Shown piece by piece: positions 45,952 through 58,027 of a stretch of 64,000 nucleotides of DNA (its first letter is position 1; each line of letters begins with the position of its first letter). The notes under the pieces were generated by a model. That model had not been told where the DNA came from. It saw only the letters and a list, made by a program, of their open reading frames with translations, and did no database searches. Origin of the DNA: [Phialemoniopsis] sp. UDSM-2020 (taxonomy: Eukaryota > Ascomycota > Sordariomycetes > Thyridiales > Thyridiaceae); assembly GCA_018873225.1 (NCBI GenBank), contig JAEILZ010000004.1, forward strand, positions 2,728,001 to 2,792,000. The letters are read 5' to 3'. Both the position numbers and the translations under genes were made by a program.

Positions 45952-46906
45952 CTACTGTTGCTTCTTCTGGGCGGCCGGGCCCATATCCTTTTCAAATGCA
46001 CCATACGGAACCTTGAGGCTCCCTAGTGCAGAGAGACCGACATACATGATGGTGAGGATCGTAAAAAAAGCCAGCAGGCCCATGAATATGCCAGGCGTGA
46101 AGAACTGGTATTTCTCGAACAGCGGCCTCGGGTCGGTCTGGTTTCCCTTCTTCTGCCTGCTCTCCATAAAGGTACCGATCTCCCGCTTCAGCTCGACGCG
46201 GCTGCCGTCGGCAAACTCAGCTTCATATGACTTGGCCTCGTGCGGATTGGAGAAATAGATGATGGTGTAATCGCCGTCTTTCTGTGTCGTATCAAACAAG
46301 TTGGCCAACTCGAGGTCTGTCGTTGCTTGTCAGCTTAACATGATTCACTCCAGGTATACATTGAGACCATCCGTACCGTTGTCTGCCAGTACTTCCTCGC
46401 GCTTGGGCTGCCTCGAGGGCAAGGCGGCAAGGACTCGCTCCTCGATGTTGGTGACGCGTCCCTTGGACTGGCACGAGGCTCTGATGTGTTTGGAGAAGTC
46501 GTCGAAAGCCAAATCTCCGCCTAGAATCTCTGCCACGCTGTAGCGACCCTTGATATCGCTGCCTTCGACAGCTCGGCAGAGGTTAGGCGACTGGCAGCCT
46601 TCAGCACCCCTTAGGTCCGTTGCATGCACGGTAGGCTGCGACACGAGGAGGTAGCGACTGGTCGGGCATGAGCTCAGAATGTCTTTGGCAGATGCGAGAA
46701 CGCGCGCAGTGCTCTGGAGCTGGACATCGTCAGGGGTGGCGAATCTGGAAGACACAACTGATTTAGTAGGGATGTTCGAGTCTCTGCATCACATGCGGGC
46801 GAATCGTCATTTACTCAGCGGTAGAGAAGAGGAGGAAGGGCGACGAGTCCGCGAATGCGTTGGCAGTAGTGACAGCCAAGAGGCCGGTGGCTATTGATGC
46901 GCGCAT
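45952..46906 (-). CDS. big1: Big1-like ER membrane protein (Ac45/Voa1 transmembrane type)
   Basis: Three exons, 46906-46815, 46744-46377 and 46316-45952, give 274 residues. Donors are GTAAAT and GTACGG, acceptors CAG. MRASIATGLLAVTTANAFAD is a signal peptide. The luminal part includes SSPFLLFSTAEF and two Cys-bearing stretches (LSSCPTSRYLLVSQP, GCQSPNLCRAVEG). The C-terminal FEKYQFFTPGIFMGLLAFF begins a single membrane span that continues to YVGLSAL, followed by a short cytosolic tail with GPAAQKKQQ, the pattern I recall for fungal Big1 and related Ac45/Voa1 proteins. Yeast Big1 is an ER protein needed for beta-1,6-glucan synthesis; the related Voa1 assists V-ATPase assembly. The exact orthology (Big1 versus Voa1) is from memory of the tail and is the main uncertainty. 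Confidence 0.85.
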
Positions 46907-47359
46907 CGTTATCGCAGTGCTGTTCTCTTCTGTGCGCTCCTTGCGGCGATGGGCGATGTGAGGGAGCGAGCTTCTGCCTTGTGTTGGATGCTCTAGGTGA
47001 CAACGAAGCTGTGCATGGAGCTGTTACGATGATGATGCGAGCAGCTAAGCCTACCCCGGCAAGTTCCGTTTCCGCCTGTAATGAAATGGGCCTTGGGCGC
47101 TGGTTTGCGCAACTGCATGTAGTGCCAACGCTGTAATTCTTAGCGTCAACGCCCAGTAAATCTCAGCGACAATGCCCCCAAGCAAAACACTACTTCGTAA
47201 AGTACTTTACTTTACGATAAGATCTCGATAAAAAAAGTACCTGGGCCATTTTCAACTTTTACCACCAAAGTACCATTAACAGCTGTACAATTATTAGGTG
47301 GTCTCTCTCTACAGTTTTACTGCACGAGCCGGTGTCTCGCCGGATTCTTTCTCATCAAG
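46907..47359. promoter_or_regulatory. Divergent promoter region of big1 and rrp17
   Basis: 453 bases. A short palindrome (AAAGTACTTTACTTT near 47198-47212) lies about 150 bases before the rrp17 start; its role is unknown. Confidence 0.4.
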
Positions 47360-48074
47360 ATGTTCAAGCAACCCAGACCCAAGAAGAGTCTTCTTCCTCC
47401 GCCAAATAAGAAGAGGAAGGCCGTCCACAACATAGAGGAGATCTCGTTCGACAGAGAAGCTCGCACCGAGTACCTGACTGGATTCCACAAGCGCAAAGTA
47501 CAAAGGCAAAAACATGCTCAAGAGATTGCCGCCGAGAAGGCAAGACAGGAAAGAATAGAAATGCGGAAACAGGTATAGTCGGGAACCAACCGCTGCTTCA
47601 GCGCGCAATGCACTAACAAAGATGCGACAGCTCAGAGAGGAACGTCAACAGGCCATGGAGGAGCACGTGAATCAGGTCAGGGATATGTTGAAGCAGGCAG
47701 AACGGGCAGGCCAAGAGGACGGAGAATCAGAAGACGCATCGGAGGACGAGGCCTGGGACGGCTTTGAGGACTCTCCGGCGCTCGAGCCTGTTGATGAGCA
47801 GCAGGAGTATATCGACGAAGACTTATACACGACGGTCACCGTGGAGTCTGTCAGTGTAGACCGGGAAGGCCTACATAAACCGACAGAAGATACAGACAAA
47901 GGTCATACCGAAGCAAAAGACAAGAACGAATCGCCCGAGAACGATACCGCCGCTCAGGATAAGAAAAAGTGGCCGAAGAAGACGAAGAAGAAGAAGTTTA
48001 CGTACGAGACAAAGCTCGAGAGGCAAATCACGGACCGCAAACTCAAGGCCAAAAAGGCAAAATATAGCAAATAG
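47360..48074 (+). CDS. rrp17: Rrp17/Nol12-family rRNA processing protein
   Basis: Two exons, 47360-47572 and 47631-48074, give 218 residues. The 58-nt intron has donor GTATAG, a CACTAAC branch and acceptor CAG. The N-terminal block (HNIEEISFDREARTEYLTGF then HKRKVQRQKHAQ) is the defining Nol12/Rrp17 motif, followed by a long charged helix (REERQQAMEEHVNQVRDML), an acidic middle and a very basic tail (KKWPKKTKKKKFTYETK, then KLKAKKAKYSK) that should target it to the nucleolus. Yeast Rrp17 is a 5'-to-3' exonuclease trimming 5.8S and 25S rRNA 5' ends in pre-60S particles. Confidence 0.93.
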
Positions 48075-48365
48075 GACATGGACGTCGGGCGATGGGTACG
48101 CACGGGGGTTTTCATATGGAATTAGGCAAGCGAGCATGACTTCTATTATAATTGGAGAAAGAGACCGGTCGGATCTCGCACGGGTAACAAGTCCAAGCCT
48201 TCAACGACCATTTCACATCAGTCATGATTCTGTTCATGAAGAGTCTGAGCTAGCGGTATTGGCCGTAACTCAAAAATGCAGGGAATGTGCACATGAAACC
48301 TCCTCCTCCCTTCGACCTTGAAAAACCCCCTCCGGCACCGGGAGCGATGAAGCAGTGAGACCAGC

Positions 48366-49099
48366 TCAGATGTTGCCAATCTCGAGTTGTAGCGCATCCA
48401 GCTCTCCCTGGAGCTGGCTGTGCTTCTTGGCCATCTCCTCGTACTTTGACTCCCACTGGTCGCGCTCGGCTTCGAGGGCCTGGACTTTGCGCTCGAAATG
48501 ACCGGCCTTGACGTCAGTCTGTCGGAGCCTGTGGATGGGGAACTTGGAGTTAGCGAGCAATCACCTTTGGTAGAGATGGGAAAGTTGGCAATATGCTGGG
48601 CGAAGGCAGATGGTTTGCGTGGGCGGGTGACGTACTTCTCGTTGGCCTCGCGGAGGGTCTTGTCGGCCTCCTCGGCCTCCTCCTCGAGCAGCTGGAGCCT
48701 CCGCGAAAGAGTCTCGTTCTGGGTACCGTGCTGCTGACCCTCGTCGGCGGCCTTCTTGAAGTCCTTGATGGCGGTCTCCAGCTTCTCGACCTCGGTCTCC
48801 AGCAGGTTGTTCTTGTGCTGTAGCGAGGTGATCTCCTGCTCCTTGGAAAGGTTCTCCTGCTCCAGCACCTTGACCTTGGTCTGAAGCTCCTCAACCTTGC
48901 CAGTGGCCTCATCGGCCTCCAGGCGGAGCTGGTTCATTTTCTGTGGTCCAGCGCATCGTGGTCAGCGTGTGTTGCCTCTCTCTTGAATGGGGTAGTGACT
49001 GGATGAGCCCGGCGAGGGGAAGCCGAGGTGGGGATATGGGCTTCGAAGACAAATGGGTTGTATAGCGGCTGCCTTGCTCACCTCCTTAATACGGTCCAT
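48366..49099 (-). CDS. tpm1: Tropomyosin
   Basis: Three exons, 49099-49082, 48940-48636 and 48528-48366, give 161 residues, the usual size of fungal tropomyosin. The first exon encodes only MDRIKE, a typical tropomyosin start; the intron after it is 141 nt. The whole protein is one heptad-repeat coiled coil (KMNQLRLEADEATGKVEELQ onward, ending ELDALQLEIGNI) with the short C-terminal overlap sequence expected for head-to-tail polymers. It stabilises formin-made actin cables and rings. No Pro and few Gly residues interrupt the helix. It is divergent from the securin candidate. Confidence 0.95.
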
Positions 49100-49775
49100 T
49101 TTGGCTGGATTGTGTGGCTAGTAAAGGTGCGGTGTAGGGAGGCGTCGGATCAGTTTGTTTAGGTCGATGGGAGAGATTAGGATTCCTCTTGCCCAGGTGG
49201 AATGCGACAGAGAAGTGGTCTTCTTGGAGAAACGGGTCGGAGAGGAAGGGAGAGGGTGTGTGTGGTGAGTGTGGGTGTTGAGGACGTGTGCAATGCAACA
49301 AGAGCAGGTAAAATGCCCCTCGCAACACAGACCGATTCGCTGCTGAAAGGGAGGGAGGGCCAAGGAGGGACTTTGCGGCGGGGACGCTGTGTGATCAGCA
49401 CGCCTGCAAGGGTGCTCCCTCTTCCCCCAAAAGAGGTTGTGGTGGGGTGTTGCTACAGCACAACTGCAGCCTATTCGGGACATGTTTCAGAAGCTCGAGC
49501 CCGTTGTCCCGCCAACCTCACATTCCCCATCAGGAGCTCTCTCATAGGCACAATAACCTCGACTGGTATCCGCCCATGCTCGGCACCACCCATGTCGTAT
49601 CGATTATCCCATTATCAACGCGAAAAGAACCTACCTAGGCCAGGAGAAGACATCGACGACAACGAGACTATCTCCATCAACTCACATCGTCCCTTCTCCT
49701 GCTGGATCTTCTACCGGACAGCGGTTAATGTCGTGAACCGGCAGCAACGGACGACGACGACGACGACACGCAACC
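49100..49775. promoter_or_regulatory. Divergent promoter region of tpm1 and the securin candidate
   Basis: 676 bases. A (GAC)n tract at about 49749-49766 lies just before the securin-candidate start. No specific factor site identified. Confidence 0.4.
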
Positions 49776-51169
49776 ATGCTCGCGGCACATGACCAAGAGA
49801 ACCGGGCATTTGCCCACCATGCTGCTTCTAACAGCAAGCAGCAACAACTACAGCCCAAGACTCCTGGTGCCCGATTTCCCAAAACACCGTTGAAGGTGCC
49901 CCTGAACGACGAAAACGCAACTCGAGGATTGGGTGGAAAGAGCGTGCTGACTGCGAAGGGTGGAAATGAAAATGTCCGAACGGTCGGCAAGGGCAAAGGC
50001 TTGGAGAAGTCCAATCTTCTCACTCCGATGGGTAAGAATTTAGGGAACAACAAGAAACCAAACAAGCCTGGGTTGTTGGGGATGATACTGACATTGCGAG
50101 TGTAGAGCCTCGAACAGCGCGCGCACCCCTGGGGAACAAGACGACCAATGCCAAGACCGGAACAGCTCAGACTAAGGGCGTCAAAGGCATTGTTCGCGAA
50201 TTTGAGAAGACTCAGGAACCGAAGAGCACTGTTCGTCGACCTCGGATCAAGTCGCCTCAAACCGAGTCATTCAGGCTAGAGGTGCACAATGACAAGAACG
50301 ACCCTCTGGGTGATGAAGAGGACATTGAATACGCTCCACCACGGCCCAGAGAAGCGCCGTATCAGTCTGATGTCTTCCCCGACGGCGTGTTGACATATGA
50401 GGGCTTGAAGCCAGAGAATAGGCTCAAGGGATATTATCAGTACTACTACAACCCAGTTGGAGAGGATGGCATGTCCTTGCAAGAGCGGCAATTCATCGAG
50501 CATCAGCAACGCGCCTTTAAAGAGCTAGATGATCAAGTCCAGAGAGACATGGACAACTTTGACTGGACGGTTGGCGATATTCCCGGCAGCAAGGACTTCC
50601 TCAAGAAAAAGCAGAACGCCACTGGGGCGCCAGCAGTAAAGAAGGCGGTACCCCAGAACCCAACAAGACTTCCGGGCAGTATCGCATCGAGGAAGACTGC
50701 CGCCCCCTCTATGGCTCCGAAGCCTACGACTGCACTTCTGCCCAAGTCTGTGAAGCCAATGAACGCGAGGCCCCTTTCCTTCTTGCAAAACAGTCGGAAG
50801 CCTGCTGCTCGACCTGCTGTGGCCAAGTCTACTTTGCCAGAGTCAACAACTGGTGCGGCGGCATCAAGGACTACTCTTGGTTACAACAAGGGACGGACGA
50901 CATCGTCTCTTCTGCATGGCCGAAGGGATGCACCGAATCCTTCACGCACCTTTGCACGAAGCTCCAGCACCGTATCCTCCGAATCCGACTCGACTATCAC
51001 ACCCGCCCGCTTCGCTCAGCGCCAGGCGCAGGGTCCGGAGCAGGATGACTTGCATCGTCTCGAATTTCTCTCTATCTTCGACGTTGACGAGGATGATGAT
51101 GGCAATCTGGCTGGCGAGCCTATCAACGACGATATCGATGATGACTTCCAGCTCAACCTGAATCTGTAA
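49776..51169 (+). CDS. Securin (Cut2/Pds1-like) candidate, disordered protein
   Basis: Two exons, 49776-50031 and 50106-51169, give 439 residues. The 74-nt intron has donor GTAAGA, branch TACTGAC and acceptor TAG. No folded domain is evident: the N-terminal third is basic and Pro/Thr-rich (PGARFPKTPLKVPLNDEN), the C-terminus acidic (DDIDDDFQLNLNL). RAPLG at residues 91-95 is an RxxL destruction box of the same sequence I recall from fission-yeast Cut2, and EEDIEYAPP (about residues 156-164) resembles a Cut2 segment following its boxes. Securin inhibits separase until anaphase-promoting-complex ubiquitination. Short-motif similarity in a disordered protein is weak evidence, so another cell-cycle protein is possible. 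The gene itself is well supported by clean splicing and a good start context (CAACCATG). Confidence 0.6.
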
Positions 51170-52931
51170 ACACGTCGCTCTTTATAAGGGGACAGACATC
51201 ACCCAGCATTCGTGAGAAGGGCGTCACTCTTTCTACGATGCCGCTTATGGCTGTATTTTATGAAGAAGTCATGCCTCGACAGCTCTAAAGTGCAGTTCGG
51301 AATTTGAGGACTTGGCCTTTGAGCAGCAGTTTTAGACTTGACGTCGGGGTATGGATTGTTGATGGCGTTTTGTACATTAGCTTATGATGAACTTGCAATT
51401 ATTGCAACGCTATGAATTTGATGATCACCGGAATCTTGGGAGAGGAGCAAGTATAAGCCTCCCACTTAGTATTTGTTTAATGCGCATTGTTTGAGGGGAA
51501 CAACCTTGAATCTGTCTGTTGTGACTTGTCAAATGCCCAAGTGTATGCGAGGATCAGAAATAAGACAAACGGCATTCCAGGTACCCGGGCAAGTGGGTGT
51601 CAGAAAGGTTGATGGTGTTGCATCAATCTCTACCCGACCTATTAAGAGACTGAATGAGCCCTGTACGCTTAGGCAGTGGGATAATCTGGGTACGCAGTTA
51701 AGAATTGAGGTACGTCGAGAAGAAAAACCGTCAACTAATCTGTCACCACTTGCCAGGTAGTTCGGGTCAATCAAGCATTTGGAATGCAGCCCACCCTTGA
51801 TGAAGATATTGGTGATAAATATTGGTTAAGATGATTGAAACTCATTCCATAAAATGACTTTTTACCATTTCGGTGCCGGTAGGTAGATGGGCCAAGTACG
51901 GAGGCCAATTGTGGCTAGACATATCCATGGTTTGAGGGCAATGGTCTTGAACTGAATCGTTTGGATATCGTAGCTTTGACGATGTGAAATGATGCAGCAA
52001 ATCATTAGGCGAACGAGGACACCACTCTCCATCCATTTTTGCGATGATAGGTTAGGCGGGTACATGTATTCATGGCTAAGAAACGGTGAGTGCCTCTGTA
52101 TTTGCTTATCGCGAATGATCAATATGCCATGATGAAATGGCAGTGCTGTGCAAAACGCACCCCCAAAGTACGTCTAGCAGCCGTTTGCTTGCAATTGCTA
52201 CCTCCGTAGACTTCATCCAAGCCAAACATCCTAAATGCCCGATTTCGTTGATAGAGTAGATAGGCCTTCTGGCGGAGGATGAAGCTTGATCCATACATTC
52301 AATCCAGAGGTCTCACACCTAGTAAAGTAACACAAGTTGAGGTCGCGTCGAAAGGTACTCGCCATTGGCGGCACTGACAGCGCGTGGTTCTTGTATCCAC
52401 CCTTGGCTGTAGGCCACGCTAGCCCCAAAAGCCAACCAGGCCTTTCATCATCCCTGATTGCCCATCTCTAACTTTCTTGCCCACCCTAGCCCGTCGCTCA
52501 AACCTCCCTCTTCAAATCCCCCCCCAAGGCCTCTTCTTCTCTCTCTTGGGCGGCAGATATCAGCACCAGCACCACATCCCCTCACCCTTGGACCTGCGCA
52601 ACTGTGTCGCCTTCGCCTCAGCTATACCTCGCTGGGTTTTTGGCAAATTTCTGGGCCTCGGTGCGCATCGCAGCTCGATGAGCGCGCGCGACGCAACGTC
52701 ACTGCACCAGCACCAGGAGGACTGGGCTGGCATTTGAGCCGGCTCTTTTTTGCCCGCTCTGTCGCGTGGACACCGCCAACATCCGCGCGTGGATTTTTCC
52801 GCACCAACCTCTTCGTCGCAATCCTCAATTCTTCATCATTGCAAATGCGTGCTCCATCCTAGTATCATCTCTTACGACGATGAGGACGAATCGCGGACGC
52901 GGGAGCTCGCAATAAGATTAGCATTATCACG
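51170..52931. other. Intergenic, upstream of set1
   Basis: 3' region of the securin candidate, a decayed repeat copy (51590-51756) and a long pyrimidine-rich set1 leader from about 52440. No supported gene. Confidence 0.5.
51590..51756 (+). repeat. Decayed dispersed repeat, copy B
   Basis: Collinear with copy A at 39336-39525; it shares CAAGTGGGTGT, AGAAAGGTT, TGGGATAAT, ACCGTCAACT, CTGTCACC and TTGCCAG in the same order and orientation. Confidence 0.65.
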
Positions 52932-55900
52932 ATGCCACCGCCTTCTGGCGCGAGTTTCGCCCAGTTCTTTCCAGCCGCCCCTCGGGCCGCGAGGGACAGG
53001 GCAATCGAACGCGAAAGAGCTCGATCCAAAACGGCAGACTCACCGTCCTCCTTTCACCAGAGCGAGCTCAATGGCCGCCGGACTCCAAATGGTCAGATCG
53101 ACGACAGCTCATCTCACTCACGCCGCGACAGCTCAATACCAGATGCTCCCCACCAGCCCGCTGATGACAATGATTCCCTGACTGGCGATACACTCAACAC
53201 TGTCGGTTCCGCCAGCTCTCATACCAGCACCGTCTCTTCTGTCTTCAGCGCCGTTGCGCGACAGAACGGCCTGCCCCTTTCGAAGAACTCAAATAATCAT
53301 CTCACACCGCTCACAACTGCCGACTCGCCATCATACTCCACCTCTTCATATACACCAAAGCCTGCCTCTCACACACCACGACGTACCGATGCAGACATGT
53401 CTCATCTCCACCCAGCTACGAATGGCAATGGCTCCTCCGCCGCAAGCCTGCGCATCCCACGCCCTCCTGCGCGCGACCCTGACCGTCCGGTGAAAGGCAT
53501 ACTATGTACATATGACCCTCTGTCCGACAAGACCCTGTCCAGTTCCGAGAAACGGAAGGCGAAGCCGACTTATAAGGAGTTCGGATTGGTACGTAAATAC
53601 GCGCAATACTCTTGTATAAGAAGGGGGAGCGTCATCTGACTATGAGTAATGAAATCATGGCTAATAAGAGTGAATAGGATGATGACGCTCCCCCTTCGGA
53701 TCCCCGCCTCAGTAAAGGCGGGAGGTTGAACTACATCAACGTTGACTTCCATCTGCCTCGAGCCCGCTTGCGCCAGTCCCCGTACAACCTCAAGCCATAT
53801 GTATATGATCCCAGGACCTCAATCGGTCCTGGGCCGCCCACGCAAATCGTAGTCACTGGGTTCAACCCGCTCATCGCCTTCTCCAAAGTCGCTGCTGTCT
53901 TCGCTTCATTCGGCGATGTTGCCGAGAGCAGCAACAAGATGCATCCCGAAACGGGCACGTATCTTGGGTTCGCGACCTTTCGCTACAAGGATGCTAGACC
54001 CAACCGGAACCGCCCTCACGCAATCAGTGCCGTCGATGCCGCAAAGCGCGCTGTGAGAAATATGCATGGCAAGCGGGTCGAGACCAATCAGGTCCGTGTA
54101 GAATTCGACCCGGAAGGCAAGAAGAGCGGGCGCATGCTTGAAGAGGCGTTGAAGCAGGAGAAGGAGAAGTCGAAGCCTGCTGCACTCGTGTACAAAATCC
54201 CCACCGCGCCGCGAGCAGGAAATACTCCGATTCCAGGCCCGCCCCCGACGGCTCCCAAGGGGCCGGCAGCCTTGAGACAGCCTGCTCCGTCCCCTGCGAC
54301 GCCCACCGACCCTGCCAAGGTGCCGACGATGCCCAGGATACAGAGTTTGATTGAGCAACAGCCCATCATCTCCCAGATCAAGAGCGAGCCGTACATTTTT
54401 GTCGCCCACGAATACGTGCCCGTAATGCACCAAACGATTGCACACATGAAGAAGCGGTTGAAGACATTCCTGTTTGAGGATATCAGGGCGGACAGGACGG
54501 GATACTACATTGTCTTTCGGGACAGTACGTACGGCCGATCCGAGGCTGAGAGGTGCTATAGAGCAGCAAACCGCACAGCATTCTTCACCTATGAGCTGGG
54601 AATGAGTCTTGCTTTATATGGTACCGTTGGTCGGCCAGGGCACACCTCAGCTTCTGACGCACCAAGGCGGACGCGGTCTCCCGAGAGGAAAACGACGGCA
54701 GAAGTCCGCCAGCGGACCGAGCATGAACAAAGACGACGTGACGAGGAGGGAGACATCGAGGAGGAGAAGAAACAGCGAGCCAAGAATTTCGACCCAGTGC
54801 TTGAGGCCATCGAAGTCATCCGCCGCGAAATGACTGAGCATCTCATCAAGCACATCCGCACCAAGGTCGCCGCCCCTGCTCTATTCACTTATTTGGATCC
54901 CGTCAATCACATCGCCAAGCGCAGGAAACTCAATCTTGAGGGTCCGGAAGCGCCAAGGTTTGTGTCGGTGACGTTTGACGATGGGGACGAGAAGTCACCT
55001 ATCAGTACTCCAAATTCACGGGCAGACCCTATCGAGCGCCGCACAGCCCGCCTCGACGTCACCGCGCTGCCACGGATCCGCAAGGCCAAGAATGGCGGCC
55101 TAGCTGCACGCAAGCAAGGCTTTGTAGACCCCTTTGCCCGCCAACGGCCAGCAGCGGTCCGCAATGCCTTCCGCTCACTTCACCATCGGCTCAACATCGA
55201 TAGTGACGAGGAGTCTGAGGATGAAAATGACAATCGCTTGTCGATGGCTCGAGATACGGAGGAGCCGGAGTCTCGTCCCCGTAGCCGAATGAGCACGGAC
55301 GACGATGCCTCACCGTGGGGTGGCGCTGAAGAAGACTCGATGACGGAAGCAAGTTTCGCTATCAACGATACCGCTGCCGCTATGCCCACCAAGAAGAGAA
55401 AGCTCGATCTTCAGATGGAGACTGCAATAAAGAGGCAGAAGAAGAGTGACGAGGAGCTCTTTGGCGTTACCATCGACAAGATCGAGACCGAGTTCCCTCT
55501 TCGAGACGAGTCTGAGGATATCATACTACCCGATGCGGACGTCAAGGAAGAAACCGACAGTTCGCGGATGCCGACGCCTGTCCCTGGCGAAGGTATCGAC
55601 AAGAAGAAGTCGGCCAAGAAGACGAAGAAGACGAAGAAGCAAATCTTTGAGGAGCGGGAGGCGTTGAAGAGGCAGCAGCAAGAGATCTATGAGCATGAGG
55701 CCCTGGCCCAGGCGAAGGCGAAAGAGCTCAAGACAAGCTCAGAAGCTGCCGCGGAACCCGAAGAGGTCAAGGAGCCGAAATCCGAGGAGGGTAGGGTACT
55801 CCTCGACAAGAATCTGTATCCCTCGACCCCTCTTCCTGCCCTCGTACTCCCAACCGATTTCCATCTCGACGTCGAGTCTTTCCAGTCGTTGCCGCTTGAA

Positions 55901-56868
55901 GCGAAGGACAGGCCAGACCTTCAGAGGCTGAGCAAGAAATTCGCCACAAGAGATCTCGATGATCCCGAGTATTGGCTTTGGCGGCGCAACAGGGTCAAGA
56001 GTCTAAACCTTGAGGAGTCAGGCAAGGCGCAAGTACCCGCAATTGAGGGCTACTATGTACCCAATTCTACGGGATCCGCTCGAACGGAGGGAGTGAAGAA
56101 AATCCTCAATTCCGAGAAGTCCAAATACCTACCGCACCACCTCAAAGTCAAGAGAGCTAGAGAGGAGCGTGAAGCCAAGGCTGGAAAGACTGGGAAGGCT
56201 GCTGCGGTTGCCGCGGCCAAGGTCGCTACCGAGAACTCGGTGGCACGCGGTAGCTCCCGTGCCAACCGTGTTAACCAGCGTCGCTTTGTGGCCGATCTCA
56301 ACGACCAGAAGAGGACTCTGGGCCAGGACTCGGACGTGCTGCGGTTCAACCAGCTTAAGAAACGGAAGAAGCCAGTCAAATTCGCGCGATCTGCCATCCA
56401 CAATTGGGGTTTGTACGCTATGGAGGCCATACCCAAGGACGACATGATCATCGAGTACGTGGGCGAGGAGGTGCGCCAGTCCGTAGCCAATATTCGCGAG
56501 CATGGCTACGTCAAGGCCGGCATTGGCAGCAGCTACCTCTTCCGTATCGACGAGGTCACAGTCATTGACGCGACCAAGAAGGGCGGCATTGCCCGCTTCA
56601 TCAACCATAGTTGCATGCCCAACTGCACGGCAAAGATCATCAAGGTGGAGGGAAGTAAACGCATCGTCATCTACGCCCTCCGAGACATCGGTCACAGTAA
56701 GTCATCTCACCGCATGACGCCCCCTATAGCCCAGCCTGCCTTGAGATACTAACATATGATATAGACGAGGAATTGACGTACGATTACAAGTTCGAGCCCG
56801 AGGAGAACCCAGAAGACCGGGTTCCTTGTCTCTGTGGCACGACTGCGTGCAAGGGCTTCCTCAACTAA
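52932..56868 (+). CDS. set1: Histone H3 lysine-4 methyltransferase Set1 (COMPASS)
   Basis: Three exons, 52932-53588, 53678-56696 and 56765-56868, give 1259 residues. Introns: 89 nt with donor GTACGT, and 68 nt with GTAAGT and TACTAAC. Domain order: disordered Ser-rich start; RNA-recognition motif (about residues 260-350, [20 protein letters not shown]); a second RRM-like Set1 fold ([20 protein letters not shown]); acidic middle with basic [12 protein letters not shown] ([16 protein letters not shown] to [11 protein letters not shown]); then catalytic SET from about residue 1120 ([41 protein letters not shown]) and post-SET zinc site ([13 protein letters not shown]). All catalytic motifs are intact. 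It deposits H3K4 methylation at active promoters within COMPASS. Intron 1 and exon 2 share a 17-bp inverted repeat. Confidence 0.96.
53620..53697 (+). repeat. 17-bp perfect inverted repeat across set1 intron 1 and exon 2
   Basis: Left arm 53620-53636 (GAAGGGGGAGCGTCATC) lies in intron 1 and right arm 53681-53697 in exon 2, three bases after the splice acceptor. The 44-nt loop holds the branch region and acceptor. Confidence 0.9.
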
Positions 56869-58027
56869 TACAACAACTCTGGATTTGACTTCCTGCTTCA
56901 AGAAAAGATTTTTTTTTTTAATCGCATGGCAAAGCATGGCACGGATCATTGGGGAATGGGAGGGGTGGGATTGTCCTTGGCTCCTTGCGTTCTTGACCAC
57001 TTCAACATATAATTTTTTGCATCGACAAGGTGTTTTACCGTCTTCAACTCGAACGGCGCACGGCACACTGGACTTCTCACAGATATGAAATCCCTCTATG
57101 ATCTTTAGGAAGGTTGGCGGCAGCACTCAAAAAAAGGCAAAGGCTCTGTATAACGTGTGCGAATTCTTCATCTCTTGTTTGTCTTTGGCTTGCACCCCTG
57201 CTTCAGCTGGTCTTGGTGTCTCTGGCTGTGGGTGCCCCCTCTTTCCAATGCCACTTGGCACGGCACTCGTCTCAACTCGTCAATGCTTCTTTGGTATGCG
57301 TGGTGATAGAATTGGGGTGGACTGCGGAGCGCAACAACTCTTGGTTTACAGGGCTCTGTCACGAGCTGGAAGTAGTGTGGCGAGCCAGGGGACTTGTACA
57401 TAGCGAACCGTCTGCGGTGAGAACTTTGGCGAAGGGGTGGTGAACTCCCGAGCTCTATGGTGGAGGTAGAGCGAAAAATGAGATGTCCGTCTGAGATGTC
57501 AAGAACTGCTAGGCCTGTGGATGAAGTTTGAAGTGACTTGACTTGACTTCACTGTGTTTACATGTGCAGTTAAAAGAGATGCAAGCCAGACGCGAGTGGC
57601 TGGCCGGTGATGTGCTTTTGTAGCCGGTAGAATGTCTTCGTGCCGTCACATCAAGTGAAATTGCTTATACATGAGAACCGTATATTTTCCTCGCTTGACT
57701 TGCTTAGATGTCAACGATCCTGTCGCTGAGATATGCAGAGATGCTTAAGTTGAAATGACGGAGATGGGTATATCAAGAAAAAGCAACCCAAGAACCGATA
57801 TATGTATGCCCCCTTTTCCTCAAATCCGTCCGTCCTCTGCCCAGAATGTGAATGAACTCCTTGAAACTTTTGCACCCGTGAACAGCCCTAAGTAGCCCAT
57901 CCGAACCAAGAATAACGCCTATAAACCCAAATGAAGAAGACAAGACCAATCATAACGTAGTGAGACCAAGAGCATCCAAAGACCCAAATAGAATGCAGCA
58001 GAAAAATAAAGCGGTGTGGAAAAGTAA
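56869..58027. other. Intergenic, convergent gene ends
   Basis: Between set1 and the end of the GMC/hydrolase gene. Short unsupported ORFs only. Confidence 0.55.
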
